Shown here in pieces: positions 6,409-16,346 of a stretch of 55,968 nucleotides of DNA. Under the pieces are notes generated by a model. The model made no database searches and was not told the DNA's origin. It saw nothing but the letters and a program-made list of their open reading frames with translations. Numbering within the stretch: the first letter of the stretch is position 1; every line of letters begins with the position of its first letter. The DNA lies in contig JBNJDR010000007.1 in the NCBI GenBank assembly GCA_051745085.1, positions 1 to 55,968 of the forward strand, read 5' to 3'. This stretch comes from Halonatronomonas sp051745085 (GTDB taxonomy: Bacteria; Bacillota; Halanaerobiia; Halanaerobiales; Halarsenatibacteraceae). Made by a program: the position numbers and the translations under genes.

Positions 6409-8184
6409 CTATTCCTTGATTTTTAGCCCAAGTTCATCTAATTGTTCTTGACTAACTTCATTTGGAGCTTTAGTTAATAAAGATCCAGCCTTTTGATTTT
6501 TAGGAAAAGCTATAACATCCCGAATTGAAGATTTTCCCGTTAAAATCATAGCAATTCTATCTAAACCAAAAGCAATCCCACCATGAGGGGGGGTACCATA
6601 AGAAAAAGCTTTAATAAGAAAGCCAAATTTTTCATTGATAGCTTCATCAGATAAATTCAATTTATTAAATATTTTTTGTTGAAGTTCTTTATTATGAATT
6701 CTTCTACTACCGCCGCCAATTTCTTCACCGTTTAATACCATATCATAAGCCTCAGCTCTAACTTGCAAAGGGTCATCATCTAATAAATGAATATCTTCAG
6801 CTTTCGGAGCGGTAAAGGGATGATGTTCTGATTCTAAGCGCTGTTCCTCTTTATTGTAATGAAAAAGAGGAAAATCAGTTATCCATAAAAAATTATACAG
6901 ATCTTTAGAAATCAAATCTAATTCCTTAGCCAGATAAGATCTTAAATGGCCTAAAGAAGTTACAGCCGTATTGAAATCTGCTGCAACAACGAGAACTAGA
7001 TCTCCTGATTTTACATTCAACTTATCTTTTAATTTATTAATCTCATCCTCAGATAAAAATTTAGCTATGGGAGATTTTAAATCTTCTTCTTTAAAAGCAA
7101 ACCAGGCTAAACCTTTAGCTCCAAATGTTTTAACCTTATCTTCAAGCTGATCTATCTTGCCCCTACTAAATTCAGCCCCCTCTGGAACTTTGAGAGCTCT
7201 AATTGTACCTCCAGCCTTAACAACATTCTTGAACACATTAAATTTGCTCTCTGCAAAGATTTCGGAAATATTATTAAGTTCTAAATCATAGCGAGCATCT
7301 GGACTATCAGATCCATATCTATCCATAGCTTCCTTATATGTAATCCGATCAAAATTTAGCTCAATATCAATATCTCTAATGCTAAATATTTCTTTTATCA
7401 ATTGCTCCATCTCAGATAAAAACTTTTCTTGTTCAAAAAAAGATAGTTCAATATCTATTTGAGTAAATTCAGGTTGTCTGTTAGCTCTTAAATCTTCATC
7501 TCGAAAACAACGAGCAATTTGAAAATATTTTTCTATACCAGAAGCCATCAATAATTGTTTGAAAAGTTGAGGAGACTGGGGCAAAGCATAAAATTTCCCT
7601 TTATTTACCCTACTAGGAACAAGATAATCTCTTGCTCCTTCAGGTGTACTTCTCGTTAAAATCGGGGTTTCAACCTCCCAATATCCATTATCAGTTAAGA
7701 ACCTTCTGGTTTTTTGCATTATTTCATGCTTAATTTTTATTGACTGGGCCATTTCAGGTCTTCGTAAATCAAGATATCTGTATTCCAGGCGTAAATCTTC
7801 ACCCACCTCTGCATTGTCTTCAATTAAAAAAGGTGGGGTATCAGACTCAGCTAAAATATCAATCTCATCACCTTCAATTTCAATATAACCCGTTGCTAAA
7901 TCTGGATTAATATTGTCTTCAGGCCGCCTTCTTACTTTGCCTTTTATTTTTACAACATATTCTGTTCTTAACTCATCAGCCAATTTAAGGGCTTGAGGAG
8001 AAATATCAGAATTAAAAACAACCTGAACTAATCCACTTCTATCTCTAATATCAACAAAAATAAGAGAACCGTGATCTCTTCGCTTTTGAACCCAGCCGCA
8101 TATAACAACTTCTTCTCCGATATTTTGTTGACTTAACTCTTCATTATTATGACTTCTAGCCGCTTTAATAGTTTGTGTTTCCAT
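6409..8184 (-). CDS. aspS: Aspartyl-tRNA synthetase
   Basis: A class II synthetase charging tRNA-Asp, 591 residues, the bacterial long form with an inserted GAD domain. An N-terminal OB fold (GWVQKRRDHG) binds the anticodon. Motif 2 is FRDEDLRANRQPEFTQ, and motif 3 ends in GIAFGLDRIAMIL. It follows hisS by 17 bases, the usual Firmicute pair. I see no T-box leader before either gene. Whether it also charges tRNA-Asn cannot be judged here. Confidence 0.97.
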   Translation of the reverse strand: METQTIKAARSHNNEELSQQNIGEEVVICGWVQKRRDHGSLIFVDIRDRSGLVQVVFNSDISPQALKLADELRTEYVVKIKGKVRRRPEDNINPDLATGYIEIEGDEIDILAESDTPPFLIEDNAEVGEDLRLEYRYLDLRRPEMAQSIKIKHEIMQKTRRFLTDNGYWEVETPILTRSTPEGARDYLVPSRVNKGKFYALPQSPQLFKQLLMASGIEKYFQIARCFRDEDLRANRQPEFTQIDIELSFFEQEKFLSEMEQLIKEIFSIRDIDIELNFDRITYKEAMDRYGSDSPDARYDLELNNISEIFAESKFNVFKNVVKAGGTIRALKVPEGAEFSRGKIDQLEDKVKTFGAKGLAWFAFKEEDLKSPIAKFLSEDEINKLKDKLNVKSGDLVLVVAADFNTAVTSLGHLRSYLAKELDLISKDLYNFLWITDFPLFHYNKEEQRLESEHHPFTAPKAEDIHLLDDDPLQVRAEAYDMVLNGEEIGGGSRRIHNKELQQKIFNKLNLSDEAINEKFGFLIKAFSYGTPPHGGIAFGLDRIAMILTGKSSIRDVIAFPKNQKAGSLLTKAPNEVSQEQLDELGLKIKE

Positions 8185-8201
8185 TCTAGTTTCACTCCTA
8201 A

Positions 8202-9470
8202 CTACTCACTTAACTTCTGTATTATCTCTGAAGCTTTTGTTGGAACATCTTCAATATCAACATCTATTTCTTCGCCTGTTTTCATATTTCTTAATGTTAC
8301 TTTCCCACTTTTTAGTTCTTCTGAGCCAATAATAAGGGTAAGACTACTACCTTTTCTATCAGCATCCTTCATCTGACTTTTAACGCTCCTATCAGAATAA
8401 TCTTTATCGGCCGCCAAGCCCTGCTTTCGTAATTTATCTAAAAGCAAAAATCCCTCTTTCTCAGCCTCGTCTCCTATCGTAACTACGTAAATATCAATAT
8501 TGCTTTTAAACAACTCACTATTATCATTCAATAATAAACCTAATCGTTCCATACCTAAAGCAAAACCAACGCCAGGAATATCTCGCTCTCCAATTTCCTC
8601 AACAAGCCCATTATATCTTCCGCCAGCAAATATAGCGTCCTGGGCACCCAACTCTTTAGATTTCACTTCAAAAGCTGTGTTTGTATAATAATCCAGACCT
8701 CTAACTAAGGTAGGTATAACTTCGTAATTAATTTCAATTTTATCTAAACCATTTTTAACTTGAGCAAAATCTTCTTCACAATCCCGACAGAGATTTTCGG
8801 TAATTTTCGGTGCATTCATAATTAAAGCTTGACAACTTTCTACCTTACAATCTAATACCCTTAAAGGATTAGTTTCTAATCTTCTTTGACAATCACCACA
8901 TAAACTACCTGACTGAGATTTAAAATGATTTTTTAATTTGTCCAAATAAGCTGGTCTACATTCAGGACAACCAACCGAGTTTATTTCAACAAAAAAATCT
9001 TCCAAGCCCACTTCGGTTAAAAAATCAATACCTAATTTGATGATTTCAACATCTATCAAAGAATTATCACTACCTAAAACCTCTACCCCAAACTGATGAA
9101 ATTGGCGATAGCGACCAGCCTGAGGTCTTTCATATCTAAACATAGGACCATGATAATAGAATTTTATCGGCAGGGCTTTACCATACAACTTATTTTCTAA
9201 AAAAGACCGAACTACAGGGGCTGTTCCCTCTGGTCTTAAAGTTATACTTCTCCCACCTTTATCTTCAAAGGTATACATCTCTTTCTCTACAATATCTGTA
9301 CTTTCACCGATACCCCTAGTAAAAAGTTCGGTTTCTTCAAATATTGGAGTTCTGATTTCTTGATAATTATATTTCTGACAAATTTTTTCGATTTTTTTCT
9401 CTATAAACTGCCATTTAAATGAATCTGGAGGAAGGATATCATTAGTTCCCCGAGGAGCTTGAATATCCAT
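8202..9470 (-). CDS. hisS: Histidyl-tRNA synthetase
   Basis: A class II synthetase for tRNA-His, 422 residues. Motif 2 contains YHGPMFRYERPQAGRYRQ, and the histidine-specific motif RGLDYYTNTAFE is present. A cysteine-rich insert (GCPECR, LCGDCQRR) is common in Firmicute HisRS. The C-terminal anticodon domain starts near residue 325 (IDIYVVTIG). The start has AAAGGATGAT upstream. It is co-directional with aspS and lies downstream of the SurA-like gene. Confidence 0.97.
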   Translation of the reverse strand: MDIQAPRGTNDILPPDSFKWQFIEKKIEKICQKYNYQEIRTPIFEETELFTRGIGESTDIVEKEMYTFEDKGGRSITLRPEGTAPVVRSFLENKLYGKALPIKFYYHGPMFRYERPQAGRYRQFHQFGVEVLGSDNSLIDVEIIKLGIDFLTEVGLEDFFVEINSVGCPECRPAYLDKLKNHFKSQSGSLCGDCQRRLETNPLRVLDCKVESCQALIMNAPKITENLCRDCEEDFAQVKNGLDKIEINYEVIPTLVRGLDYYTNTAFEVKSKELGAQDAIFAGGRYNGLVEEIGERDIPGVGFALGMERLGLLLNDNSELFKSNIDIYVVTIGDEAEKEGFLLLDKLRKQGLAADKDYSDRSVKSQMKDADRKGSSLTLIIGSEELKSGKVTLRNMKTGEEIDVDIEDVPTKASEIIQKLSE

Positions 9471-9501
9471 TTAAGATCATCCTTTCAATTTATGAACTAT
9501 C

Positions 9502-10731
9502 TTATTCATTATCAGTTTCAGCTTCGGTTTCAGGTTCAACTTCATCTGAATCTAGATCTTCAATAGAATCTACATCTTCATCTACAGGTGGAACAGATTC
9601 TTCACCCTGTACCTCCTGCAGTTCTTGTTGAAGTTCAATGAATTTATTCATCTCTTCTGAAGCACGTTCATCTGCACCTAAATTACTAAAAGCTAAATTC
9701 AGTTGATACCGGGCCATTAAATTATCTCCTGCATAATCAGAAGCAAGTTCATATTTTTCTATAGCTTCTTCTCTATTATCGTTGTTTTCATGTAATTCTC
9801 CATATTGATAGGCAACTTCCCAATTTTCAGGATGTTCTTCCATCGCTTCTTCCATTATTTCAACAGCAGATTCAAAATCGCCGTCTTTAGAATAACTTTC
9901 TGCAAGATAAATATATATTGCTGGATCGTTCTGAACTTCTAGAGCATTACTAAAACTTTCTCTAGCTTCTGCATAATTTTCATTTTCATAGTGATATATT
10001 CCTTGAAGAGCAGTATCTTTAATTTCTATCTCAGCTTCCTCTCTTTTTTCTTCCAGCCAGCTTTGAAATTTTTCCTCTTCAATCTCCTCAATTATACTTA
10101 CTTCAATATCTGATCTTGCTTCCTCAATTTCTTCCTCTGACATTTCTTCTAATTCTTCTTCAGTATACTCTTGAGCAAGCCTTTCATCAATTGCTTCTGT
10201 TGTCACCTCGACCTCACCATGAATATCTGCAATAGTTTCTTCTACCATTTTCTGTTGCTGTAATGACATTCTTATATTTTGGCGAAAATCTTCAACTGTT
10301 ACTCCCTGCTCCTGAAGAATATCCTCTAACTCTGAGAGCTCAAGCTGATTTTGTTCAAGTATATTATTCATTACTTCTTCAATTTCATCTTCCGATACCT
10401 CTACAGTAATATCTCTTTCTCTAGCTTCTTGAATAAGTAAGCGTTCTTCAATAATAGAATTTAAAACACTCAATCTAAAAGGAAGCATTTGAGTCCGAGA
10501 AAATTGAGAAGTCTGCTGAGCATAATTCTGTAATAAATCAAAATATTGCTGCCGAGAAATTTCTTCTCCATTCACAACTGCTATAGATTCAGATGTGGAC
10601 TGGTTTTGCTGACCACCTGGGCTTCCTCCGCCCAAAAAAGAACCTACACCCATAAATGCTCCTGTAACAATAAAAGCAATAACTACAATATAAACAACTA
10701 TTTTACTATAATCTCTAAGTTCATTAAACAT
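9502..10731 (-). CDS. Membrane-anchored SurA N-terminal domain protein with TPR repeats
   Basis: This 409-residue protein has one membrane segment at about 11-32. A SurA/trigger-factor-like N-terminal chaperone domain follows (VVNGEEISRQQYFDLL at about 52-67, continuing to about 175), then a charged helical linker. From about 245 to 365 there are three or four TPR repeats (YHYENENYAEARESFSNAL, IYLAESYSKDGDFESAVEIM and so on). It ends in a very acidic, Pro/Glu/Asp-rich tail. The parvulin isomerase domain that normally follows SurA_N is absent. It probably acts as an exported-protein chaperone outside the inner membrane. It lies between a metallo-hydrolase gene and hisS. Confidence 0.8.
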   Translation of the reverse strand: MFNELRDYSKIVVYIVVIAFIVTGAFMGVGSFLGGGSPGGQQNQSTSESIAVVNGEEISRQQYFDLLQNYAQQTSQFSRTQMLPFRLSVLNSIIEERLLIQEARERDITVEVSEDEIEEVMNNILEQNQLELSELEDILQEQGVTVEDFRQNIRMSLQQQKMVEETIADIHGEVEVTTEAIDERLAQEYTEEELEEMSEEEIEEARSDIEVSIIEEIEEEKFQSWLEEKREEAEIEIKDTALQGIYHYENENYAEARESFSNALEVQNDPAIYIYLAESYSKDGDFESAVEIMEEAMEEHPENWEVAYQYGELHENNDNREEAIEKYELASDYAGDNLMARYQLNLAFSNLGADERASEEMNKFIELQQELQEVQGEESVPPVDEDVDSIEDLDSDEVEPETEAETDNE

Positions 10732-10756
10732 TTAAACAAACCCTCCTATAAGAAAT

Positions 10757-11389
10757 TCAATTTTGACTTTTAAATTCTGAAATAGATGATAAAGGACCAT
10801 GTCCTGGTAAAACCTTTGTGTCTTCAGGCAATTCAACAAGCTTTTCAACTGATTCTTTTAGCAATCTAGCATTACCGCCAGGGAGGTCCGTTCTCCCAAC
10901 TCCATTTGCAAAAATAGTGTCTCCACTAAAAATCATATTATTTTCCTCAGTGTATAAAGAAATACTTCCTGGCGTGTGCCCCGGACAGTGAAGAACTTTT
11001 AAACTCTCTTGACCAAATTTTATTACATCATCAGCCACTAAAATTTTATCTGCTGAAACACTTCTTAACGAACGTCCCATATAAGAAGAAAGGTTTAAGG
11101 AAGGATCTTCTAAGCATTTTGCATCTAATTCATGAATAGCAATTTCAGCTCCGGTTTCATTTTTAATAATTTCATTACCACCGATGTGATCAAAATGACC
11201 ATGAGTATTAATAATATACTTTAATTTTGTACTAGATCTCTTTAATACATTCAATATTTTAAATGTTTCTTTTTCAGACCCAGGATCAATAAGTATTGAT
11301 TCCCCCTTATCGTATACCAGATATGAATTAACTGCATTCATGTTTAGTTTAATTAATTCATATTCGATTTCAATCACCCCAATCAACAA
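10757..11389 (-). CDS. Metallo-beta-lactamase-fold hydrolase, glyoxalase II-like
   Basis: The protein has the metal-binding signature THGHFDHIGG, then HCPGHTPGS and FSGDTIFANGVGRTDLPGG, ending with LPGHGP. This is the YqgX/GloB-like branch of the superfamily, about 210 residues, and shorter than true glyoxalase II. Such enzymes hydrolyse thioesters such as hydroxyacylglutathione or bacillithiol analogues, but the substrate cannot be deduced. The start is unclear: TTG 11389 begins four bases after the dtd stop and has GGGG only inside the frame. In Bacillus too a hydrolase gene accompanies relA and dtd. Confidence 0.85.
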   Translation of the reverse strand: MLIGVIEIEYELIKLNMNAVNSYLVYDKGESILIDPGSEKETFKILNVLKRSSTKLKYIINTHGHFDHIGGNEIIKNETGAEIAIHELDAKCLEDPSLNLSSYMGRSLRSVSADKILVADDVIKFGQESLKVLHCPGHTPGSISLYTEENNMIFSGDTIFANGVGRTDLPGGNARLLKESVEKLVELPEDTKVLPGHGPLSSISEFKSQN

Positions 11390-11392
11390 TAT

Positions 11393-11842
11393 TTAGAAGT
11401 TTTTATTACTATCCAACAATAAAGTTACAGGGCCATCATTTATTAAAGAAACATCCATGTATGCCTTAAACTCTCCACTGGAAACAATCAACCCTGTTTC
11501 ATTAGTTTTTTGTAAAAAATATTTATATAAATATTCTGCCTTATCCGGAGATGCAGCATCAGTATAACCAGGCCTTCTTCCAGATCTACAGTCACCATAG
11601 AGAGTAAATTGTGAGATAACAATTACTTCTAATTCTAAATCTACTGCCGATAAGTTCATTTTACCTGCTTCATCATCGAATATCCTTAAATTCACAATTT
11701 TATCAACTAAATAATCAGCATCTTCCCTGGTATCGTTATTACCAATACCTAATAATACACAAACGCCTTTCCCAATCGAACCTACTACTTCATCGCCTAC
11801 TTTTACTTTACACTCTTTTACTCGTTGGATCACAGTTCGCAC
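11393..11842 (-). CDS. dtd: D-aminoacyl-tRNA deacylase
   Basis: Dtd removes D-amino acids, and glycine from mischarged tRNA-Ala, from tRNAs. The family signatures are clear: MRTVIQRVKECKV at the start, SQFTLYGDCRSGRRPGYTDAA in the middle and the Gly-cisPro loop NDGPVTLLLDS at the end. The length of 149 residues is standard. The start codon is GTG 11842, eight bases after GGGAGG. It follows relA/spoT by 17 bases, the conserved Firmicute order. Confidence 0.96.
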   Translation of the reverse strand: MRTVIQRVKECKVKVGDEVVGSIGKGVCVLLGIGNNDTREDADYLVDKIVNLRIFDDEAGKMNLSAVDLELEVIVISQFTLYGDCRSGRRPGYTDAASPDKAEYLYKYFLQKTNETGLIVSSGEFKAYMDVSLINDGPVTLLLDSNKNF

Positions 11843-11859
11843 GAAAAAACCTCCCTGCT

Positions 11860-13998
11860 TTAGCTCGGTCTTGCTCTACTAACTGATAATACACCAGATA
11901 TACTCTCAATTTTTCTAATTAAATCACGCATATGTTCGAGACTACTTAATTCTACGACCATTTTTACATATGCCTGATTGTATTTTGTTGAATTAGCAAC
12001 CACTGAATGTAATTCTATTTTTTCCTTAGATATCAAACTTGTAATATCATTTAATAAAGCAGATTTATTTACAGCTTTAATAGCTAATTCTACCTGATAT
12101 GATTCAGAACGCTGTTTGTTCCAGGTTACATCTATAAAACGATCTTGACCCTCTAAATTCTTGAGATTTGGACAGTCCTGTCGATGTACTGATACTCCTC
12201 GGCCTCTCGTTATATATCCAATTATTGCGTCTCCAGGCACAGGATTACAGCACTGTGCAACTCTAACTAATATATCATCCATGCCCTTAACTTGAATGCC
12301 TTTATCAGGACTCTTTTTCTTTGGTTTAGTGATTAATTCCTCTAATTGAACCTGTTTCTTATATTTTTCTGGAATTTTATTGTATACTTGTTTAACAGAG
12401 ATTTGGTCATATCCAATAGCTTCATAAAGAGCATTAATATCTTCGCGGTTTAACTCTTTAGCAATTTTTTTCATAACCTGGTTCTTTTCTGAAGCAGGAA
12501 TATTTACGCTTTCTTTTTCTAAATAAGAATGCAGCGTCTTCTTGCCATTAGCAACTATTTCCTCTTTCTGCTGCTGTTTGAACCAGTGTTTTATTTTACT
12601 TCTAGCTCTAGATGTTTTAACAAAATTGAGCCAGTCTCTAGTAGGTCCAGTACTATTATTTGATGTTAATATTTCGACAATATCTCCATTATCTAATTTA
12701 TATTCAAGAGGAACAATTCTACCATTAACCTTTGCTCCAACACAATTATGACCAACTTCTGTATGAATATTATAAGCAAAGTCTACTGGTGTTCCCCCGC
12801 GAGGTAAAGAGATAACATCACCCCGAGGAGTAAAAACAAAGACCTCATCCTCAAAAAGATCAATTTTAAGGGTTTCAATGAATTCATGAGGTTCCTGAAG
12901 GTCTTTCTGCCATTCTAATAACTGTCTTAACCAGGATAACTTTTCTTCGAAATCAGAATCATTTTTTTTGCCTTCTTTATATTTCCAATGTGCAGCTATC
13001 CCATACTCCGCAGTTCTATGCATTTCAGGAGTTCTAATCTGTACTTCAAGAGGATCCCCATGAGGACCAATTACTGTAGTATGAAGAGACTGATACATGT
13101 TCGATTTAGGCATAGCAATATAATCTTTGAACCTTCCTGGCATTGGTTTCCAAAGTTCATGAATTAAGCCCAATACTTCATAACATTCCCGTACACTGTT
13201 AACCAATACTCTAAGAGCTGTCAAATCATAAACTTCAGTAAAATCAATCTCCTTTTTCTCCATCTTTTGATAAATACTATATAAATGCTTAGGTCTACCA
13301 TAAATATCAGCTTCAATACCCTGTTTTTCTAACCTATTATTTATCTGTTCGATCGCCTTTTGAATTTCCTCTTCGCGTTCTTTGCGATTAGCAGCAACCT
13401 TCCTGGAAATCTCATAATATAAATCAGGTTGCAAATAGCGGAAACTCAGATCTTCTAACTCCCATTTAATCCTGGACATACCCAATCGGTGTGCCAGAGG
13501 GCCATAAATTTCAATCGTTTCTTTTGCTTTTTCAACCTGTTTATATTTTTTCATATAACCTAAAGTTCTCATATTATGAAGCCGGTCCGCTAATTTAATT
13601 AATACAACCCGAATATCATCAGCCATAGCTAAAAACATTTTTCTTAAACTTTCTGCCTGGTGTTCTTCCTTCGTTTTAAATTCTAATTTTGTTAACTTTG
13701 TGACCCCGTCCACAAGAAGTGCTACCTGCTCATCAAACATATCCACAATTTCCTGCCTTGAAATCTTTGTATCTTCAAGCACATCATGTAACAACGCCGC
13801 AATTATTGTAGTTAAATCAAGTTCAAGTTCAGCTAAAATGTAGGCTACACCTAAGGGGTGTTCATAATATGGTTCACCGGAGACCCTATATTGACCTTGA
13901 TGTGCATTATAACATATATCATAAGCTTTTCTTAACCTTTCAAGATCAGGCTCATCCATATATGTATTTAATTTTTTAATAATTTTCTCAAGATCCAT
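11860..13998 (-). CDS. relA: Bifunctional (p)ppGpp synthetase/hydrolase
   Basis: A 712-residue long RSH protein controlling the stringent response. The HD hydrolase has HDVLEDT at about 71-77. The synthetase carries RFKDYIAMPK, and this RXKD form marks bifunctional enzymes, unlike the EXDD of monofunctional RelA. SNMYQSLHTTV and the EVQIRTPEMHRTAEYG region follow. The TGS domain is near 390-450 (VFVFTPRGDVISLP), a zinc-finger-like region has QCCNPVPGD, and an ACT domain ends the protein. The start has ATAGGAGT upstream. It lies downstream of apt. Confidence 0.97.
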   Translation of the reverse strand: MDLEKIIKKLNTYMDEPDLERLRKAYDICYNAHQGQYRVSGEPYYEHPLGVAYILAELELDLTTIIAALLHDVLEDTKISRQEIVDMFDEQVALLVDGVTKLTKLEFKTKEEHQAESLRKMFLAMADDIRVVLIKLADRLHNMRTLGYMKKYKQVEKAKETIEIYGPLAHRLGMSRIKWELEDLSFRYLQPDLYYEISRKVAANRKEREEEIQKAIEQINNRLEKQGIEADIYGRPKHLYSIYQKMEKKEIDFTEVYDLTALRVLVNSVRECYEVLGLIHELWKPMPGRFKDYIAMPKSNMYQSLHTTVIGPHGDPLEVQIRTPEMHRTAEYGIAAHWKYKEGKKNDSDFEEKLSWLRQLLEWQKDLQEPHEFIETLKIDLFEDEVFVFTPRGDVISLPRGGTPVDFAYNIHTEVGHNCVGAKVNGRIVPLEYKLDNGDIVEILTSNNSTGPTRDWLNFVKTSRARSKIKHWFKQQQKEEIVANGKKTLHSYLEKESVNIPASEKNQVMKKIAKELNREDINALYEAIGYDQISVKQVYNKIPEKYKKQVQLEELITKPKKKSPDKGIQVKGMDDILVRVAQCCNPVPGDAIIGYITRGRGVSVHRQDCPNLKNLEGQDRFIDVTWNKQRSESYQVELAIKAVNKSALLNDITSLISKEKIELHSVVANSTKYNQAYVKMVVELSSLEHMRDLIRKIESISGVLSVSRARPS

Positions 13999-14031
13999 AT
14001 ATATTAATACTCCTATAAAATACTTTAATTT

Positions 14032-14544
14032 TTAGGTGGCTATAATAGAAAAAACTTCATAACCTTGTAAATCTTCTCTTCCATTTAATTCTTTAAGTTC
14101 TAACAAAAATCCTAAACCGATAACCTCGCCTTTTAATTTCTCAATAAGCTGAATCGCTGCCTTAGTAGTACCACCGGTAGCAAGAAGATCATCAATTAAT
14201 AAAATCTTATCTCCCGGTTTTATCGAATCCTTATGAATTTCTAAAATATTGGTCCCATATTCTAACTCATATTCTGCAGATAATGAATCAGCAGGTAATT
14301 TACCAGGCTTTCTTATCGGTATAAAGCCTTTATTCAATTCTAGAGCAAGTTGAGGTCCGAAAAGGAAACCTCTAGCTTCTATAGCAGCTACATAATCAAT
14401 GTTCTTACCACTATAATGCTCTGTTAAAATATCAATTACTTTACGATAACTTTTAGGATCCTGTAATAATGGTGTAATATCCTTAAATAAGATCCCCTTT
14501 TTAGGAAAATCGGGTATATCTCTAATGTACTCTTCTAAATTCAT
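14032..14544 (-). CDS. apt: Adenine phosphoribosyltransferase
   Basis: Apt converts adenine and PRPP to AMP in purine salvage. At 170 residues it shows the PRPP-binding loop ILLIDDLLATGGTTKAA, the N-terminal DIPDFPKKGILFKDITPLL and the EARGFLFG segment. A GAAGGAGG ribosome site precedes the ATG. It is the first gene after the promoter at 14580-14608. In most Firmicutes recJ lies next to apt, but here ubiB and a phasin-like gene take that place beyond a terminator. Confidence 0.97.
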   Translation of the reverse strand: MNLEEYIRDIPDFPKKGILFKDITPLLQDPKSYRKVIDILTEHYSGKNIDYVAAIEARGFLFGPQLALELNKGFIPIRKPGKLPADSLSAEYELEYGTNILEIHKDSIKPGDKILLIDDLLATGGTTKAAIQLIEKLKGEVIGLGFLLELKELNGREDLQGYEVFSIIAT

Positions 14545-14579
14545 AGCAAATCCTCCTTCAGTTAATTTTCAACATTATT

Positions 14580-14608
14580 ATTATATACTATATACCTTAA
14601 TAAGTCCA
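14580..14608 (-). promoter_or_regulatory. Promoter of the apt-relA-dtd-hisS-aspS series
   Basis: TGGACT (14603-14608), 17 bases and TATAAT (14580-14585) on the minus strand, between the ubiB terminator and the apt start. The -10 box is consensus and the -35 box matches four of six bases. Confidence 0.6.
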
Positions 14609-14633
14609 GAAATACCTCTTAAACTCATCTGTA

Positions 14634-14665
14634 TTAAAAAACCCTGATAATTATTTACCAGGGTT
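14634..14665 (-). terminator. Terminator after ubiB
   Basis: On the minus strand AACCCTG and CAGGGTT form a stem with a 12-base loop followed by a T run. It overlaps the ubiB stop codon and separates the sec/ubiB series from the apt promoter. Confidence 0.75.
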
Positions 14666-16334
14666 AAAATTTTCCAGATTTTAATATAGAGATCACCAAC
14701 CAAATACCCAATATGCCGGCCATCGTGTAACCCAAAAAACCAAAAACAGGGACACCCCGAAATAAAGGTTGAATGCCTGTCTGAATAATCATTGAAGAGC
14801 CGATTACCAGAGCAGATATAATCATACTTATAGATAATCTGTTTGAAGCAAAATCAATCTCTTTCATTAAATTTTCCAGATTCTTATGTTCAAAATTAAT
14901 AACTAATTCATCTTTATTTATTTTATCAAGAATATCGCCAATATTTTTAGGATAATCTTTTACGTCATTAATAAATCTCCAGATTATTAAGGCTGCTCTA
15001 CTGCCAAAATTACCTGGCTTAATTCTATCAATCATTAATTCTTTAACGAAATCATTACCAACTTCAACTATATTGAATTCAGGGTCCAAAGCTGCACCTA
15101 CACTCTCGCTTAGGCTTAAAGCTCTAAATAACAAGAAAAACTCCTGAGGCAATCTTATATGATGTTTAAAAACAATCTTTTGTAAATCTTCGAATAAAAC
15201 TTTAAAGTTAATATCTTCTAGTTTGCGATTATAATAACTAAAAATAAATTCTTCGATATCTAATTTAAATTTTCTTATATTCAAATCATGGGGCATATCT
15301 CCGATTTCAATAATTGTATCTGTAATCAGTTCTACATTACGTCTTAATAATGCTGCAAATAAAATAGCAAATCTATCTCTATCCTGAGTAGAAATCTGGC
15401 CCATCATTCCAAAATCAATATAAGCTAGTTTATTATCTTCCAGCACAAAAATATTGCCAGGATGAGGATCGGCATGAAAAAAACCATCTATCATTACCTG
15501 TTTTAAAAAAGCTTCTGCTCCTAAACGAGCAAGTCTTTTATTATCAATATGTTCAGTGGTTTTAAGTTCGCTTAATTTTTGCCCTTTAATTTCTTCCATG
15601 ATCAAAACTTTTTTAGTCGAAAATTCTTCGTAAATTTCTGGAGAAGTGATATACTCATTATCAGAGAAATTTGCTTTGAATCTCCTGATGTTGGTCATTT
15701 CTTGGTGAAAATTTAATTCCTTCTTTAAACTCTCTCTAAATTCTTCTACTAACCCTAAAGGATCTATAAAATCCGGAAGGATTTTTCTTTCCACAGCTAT
15801 TTCAGCCAAATCAGTTATGATTTCTAAATCTACTTTTATTTTTTTCTCAATCCCTGGTCGCTGAACTTTAACAATAACCGGTTGGCCATTTTTAAGAACA
15901 GCTTTGTGAGTTTGAGCAATCGAAGCGCCGGCAGTGGCATCTTTTGCAAAAGACGAAAATACTTCTGTTTTATATTCCTGCCCTAATTCTTTTTTTAACA
16001 ATTCATCTATCGCTTCAAAACTTACTGGCGGTACTTTATCCTGCAATTTTTTAAATTCATGGATATAATCAGGAGGAAAAATATCGGGACGAGTACTTAA
16101 AACCTGGCCCAACTTGACATAAGTTGGGCCAAGTTCCTGAAACACCTGTCTTAACCGTATAGATAATCTAATATTTTCAGGACTCTCACTGATTTTTAAT
16201 CTTCCCTTTAAAGGAACAAACCGCTTTAAATCAAAGCGGTCTAATAAAAAACCCAGGCCATTTTTTACAAAGATTTGGCTTATTTCTCTATAGCGCTGAA
16301 GATGCTTGTATTTTTTCCTTATATTAAGAGCCAT
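14664..16334 (-). CDS. ABC1/UbiB-family atypical kinase, membrane-anchored
   Basis: A 556-residue member of the UbiB/ADCK family. The family KxGQ motif is in YVKLGQVLSTRPDIFPP, the alanine-rich nucleotide loop is ATAGASIAQTHKA, and the catalytic segment is HADPHPGNIFVLED followed by YIDFGMMG. The last 60 residues form two membrane segments. Proteobacterial members support ubiquinone synthesis, but Firmicute members often occur without that pathway and their role is unclear. It follows a phasin-like coiled-coil gene by 12-13 bases, a recurrent pairing. Confidence 0.88.
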   Translation of the reverse strand: MALNIRKKYKHLQRYREISQIFVKNGLGFLLDRFDLKRFVPLKGRLKISESPENIRLSIRLRQVFQELGPTYVKLGQVLSTRPDIFPPDYIHEFKKLQDKVPPVSFEAIDELLKKELGQEYKTEVFSSFAKDATAGASIAQTHKAVLKNGQPVIVKVQRPGIEKKIKVDLEIITDLAEIAVERKILPDFIDPLGLVEEFRESLKKELNFHQEMTNIRRFKANFSDNEYITSPEIYEEFSTKKVLIMEEIKGQKLSELKTTEHIDNKRLARLGAEAFLKQVMIDGFFHADPHPGNIFVLEDNKLAYIDFGMMGQISTQDRDRFAILFAALLRRNVELITDTIIEIGDMPHDLNIRKFKLDIEEFIFSYYNRKLEDINFKVLFEDLQKIVFKHHIRLPQEFFLLFRALSLSESVGAALDPEFNIVEVGNDFVKELMIDRIKPGNFGSRAALIIWRFINDVKDYPKNIGDILDKINKDELVINFEHKNLENLMKEIDFASNRLSISMIISALVIGSSMIIQTGIQPLFRGVPVFGFLGYTMAGILGIWLVISILKSGKF

Positions 16335-16346
16335 AAAATAACCCTC

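Noticed and set aside
9471..9501. T-box leader before hisS-aspS, or before glyQ
   Set aside because: The gaps of 31 and about 70 bases are too short and lack the T-box core. The genes appear to be read from upstream genes or simple promoters.
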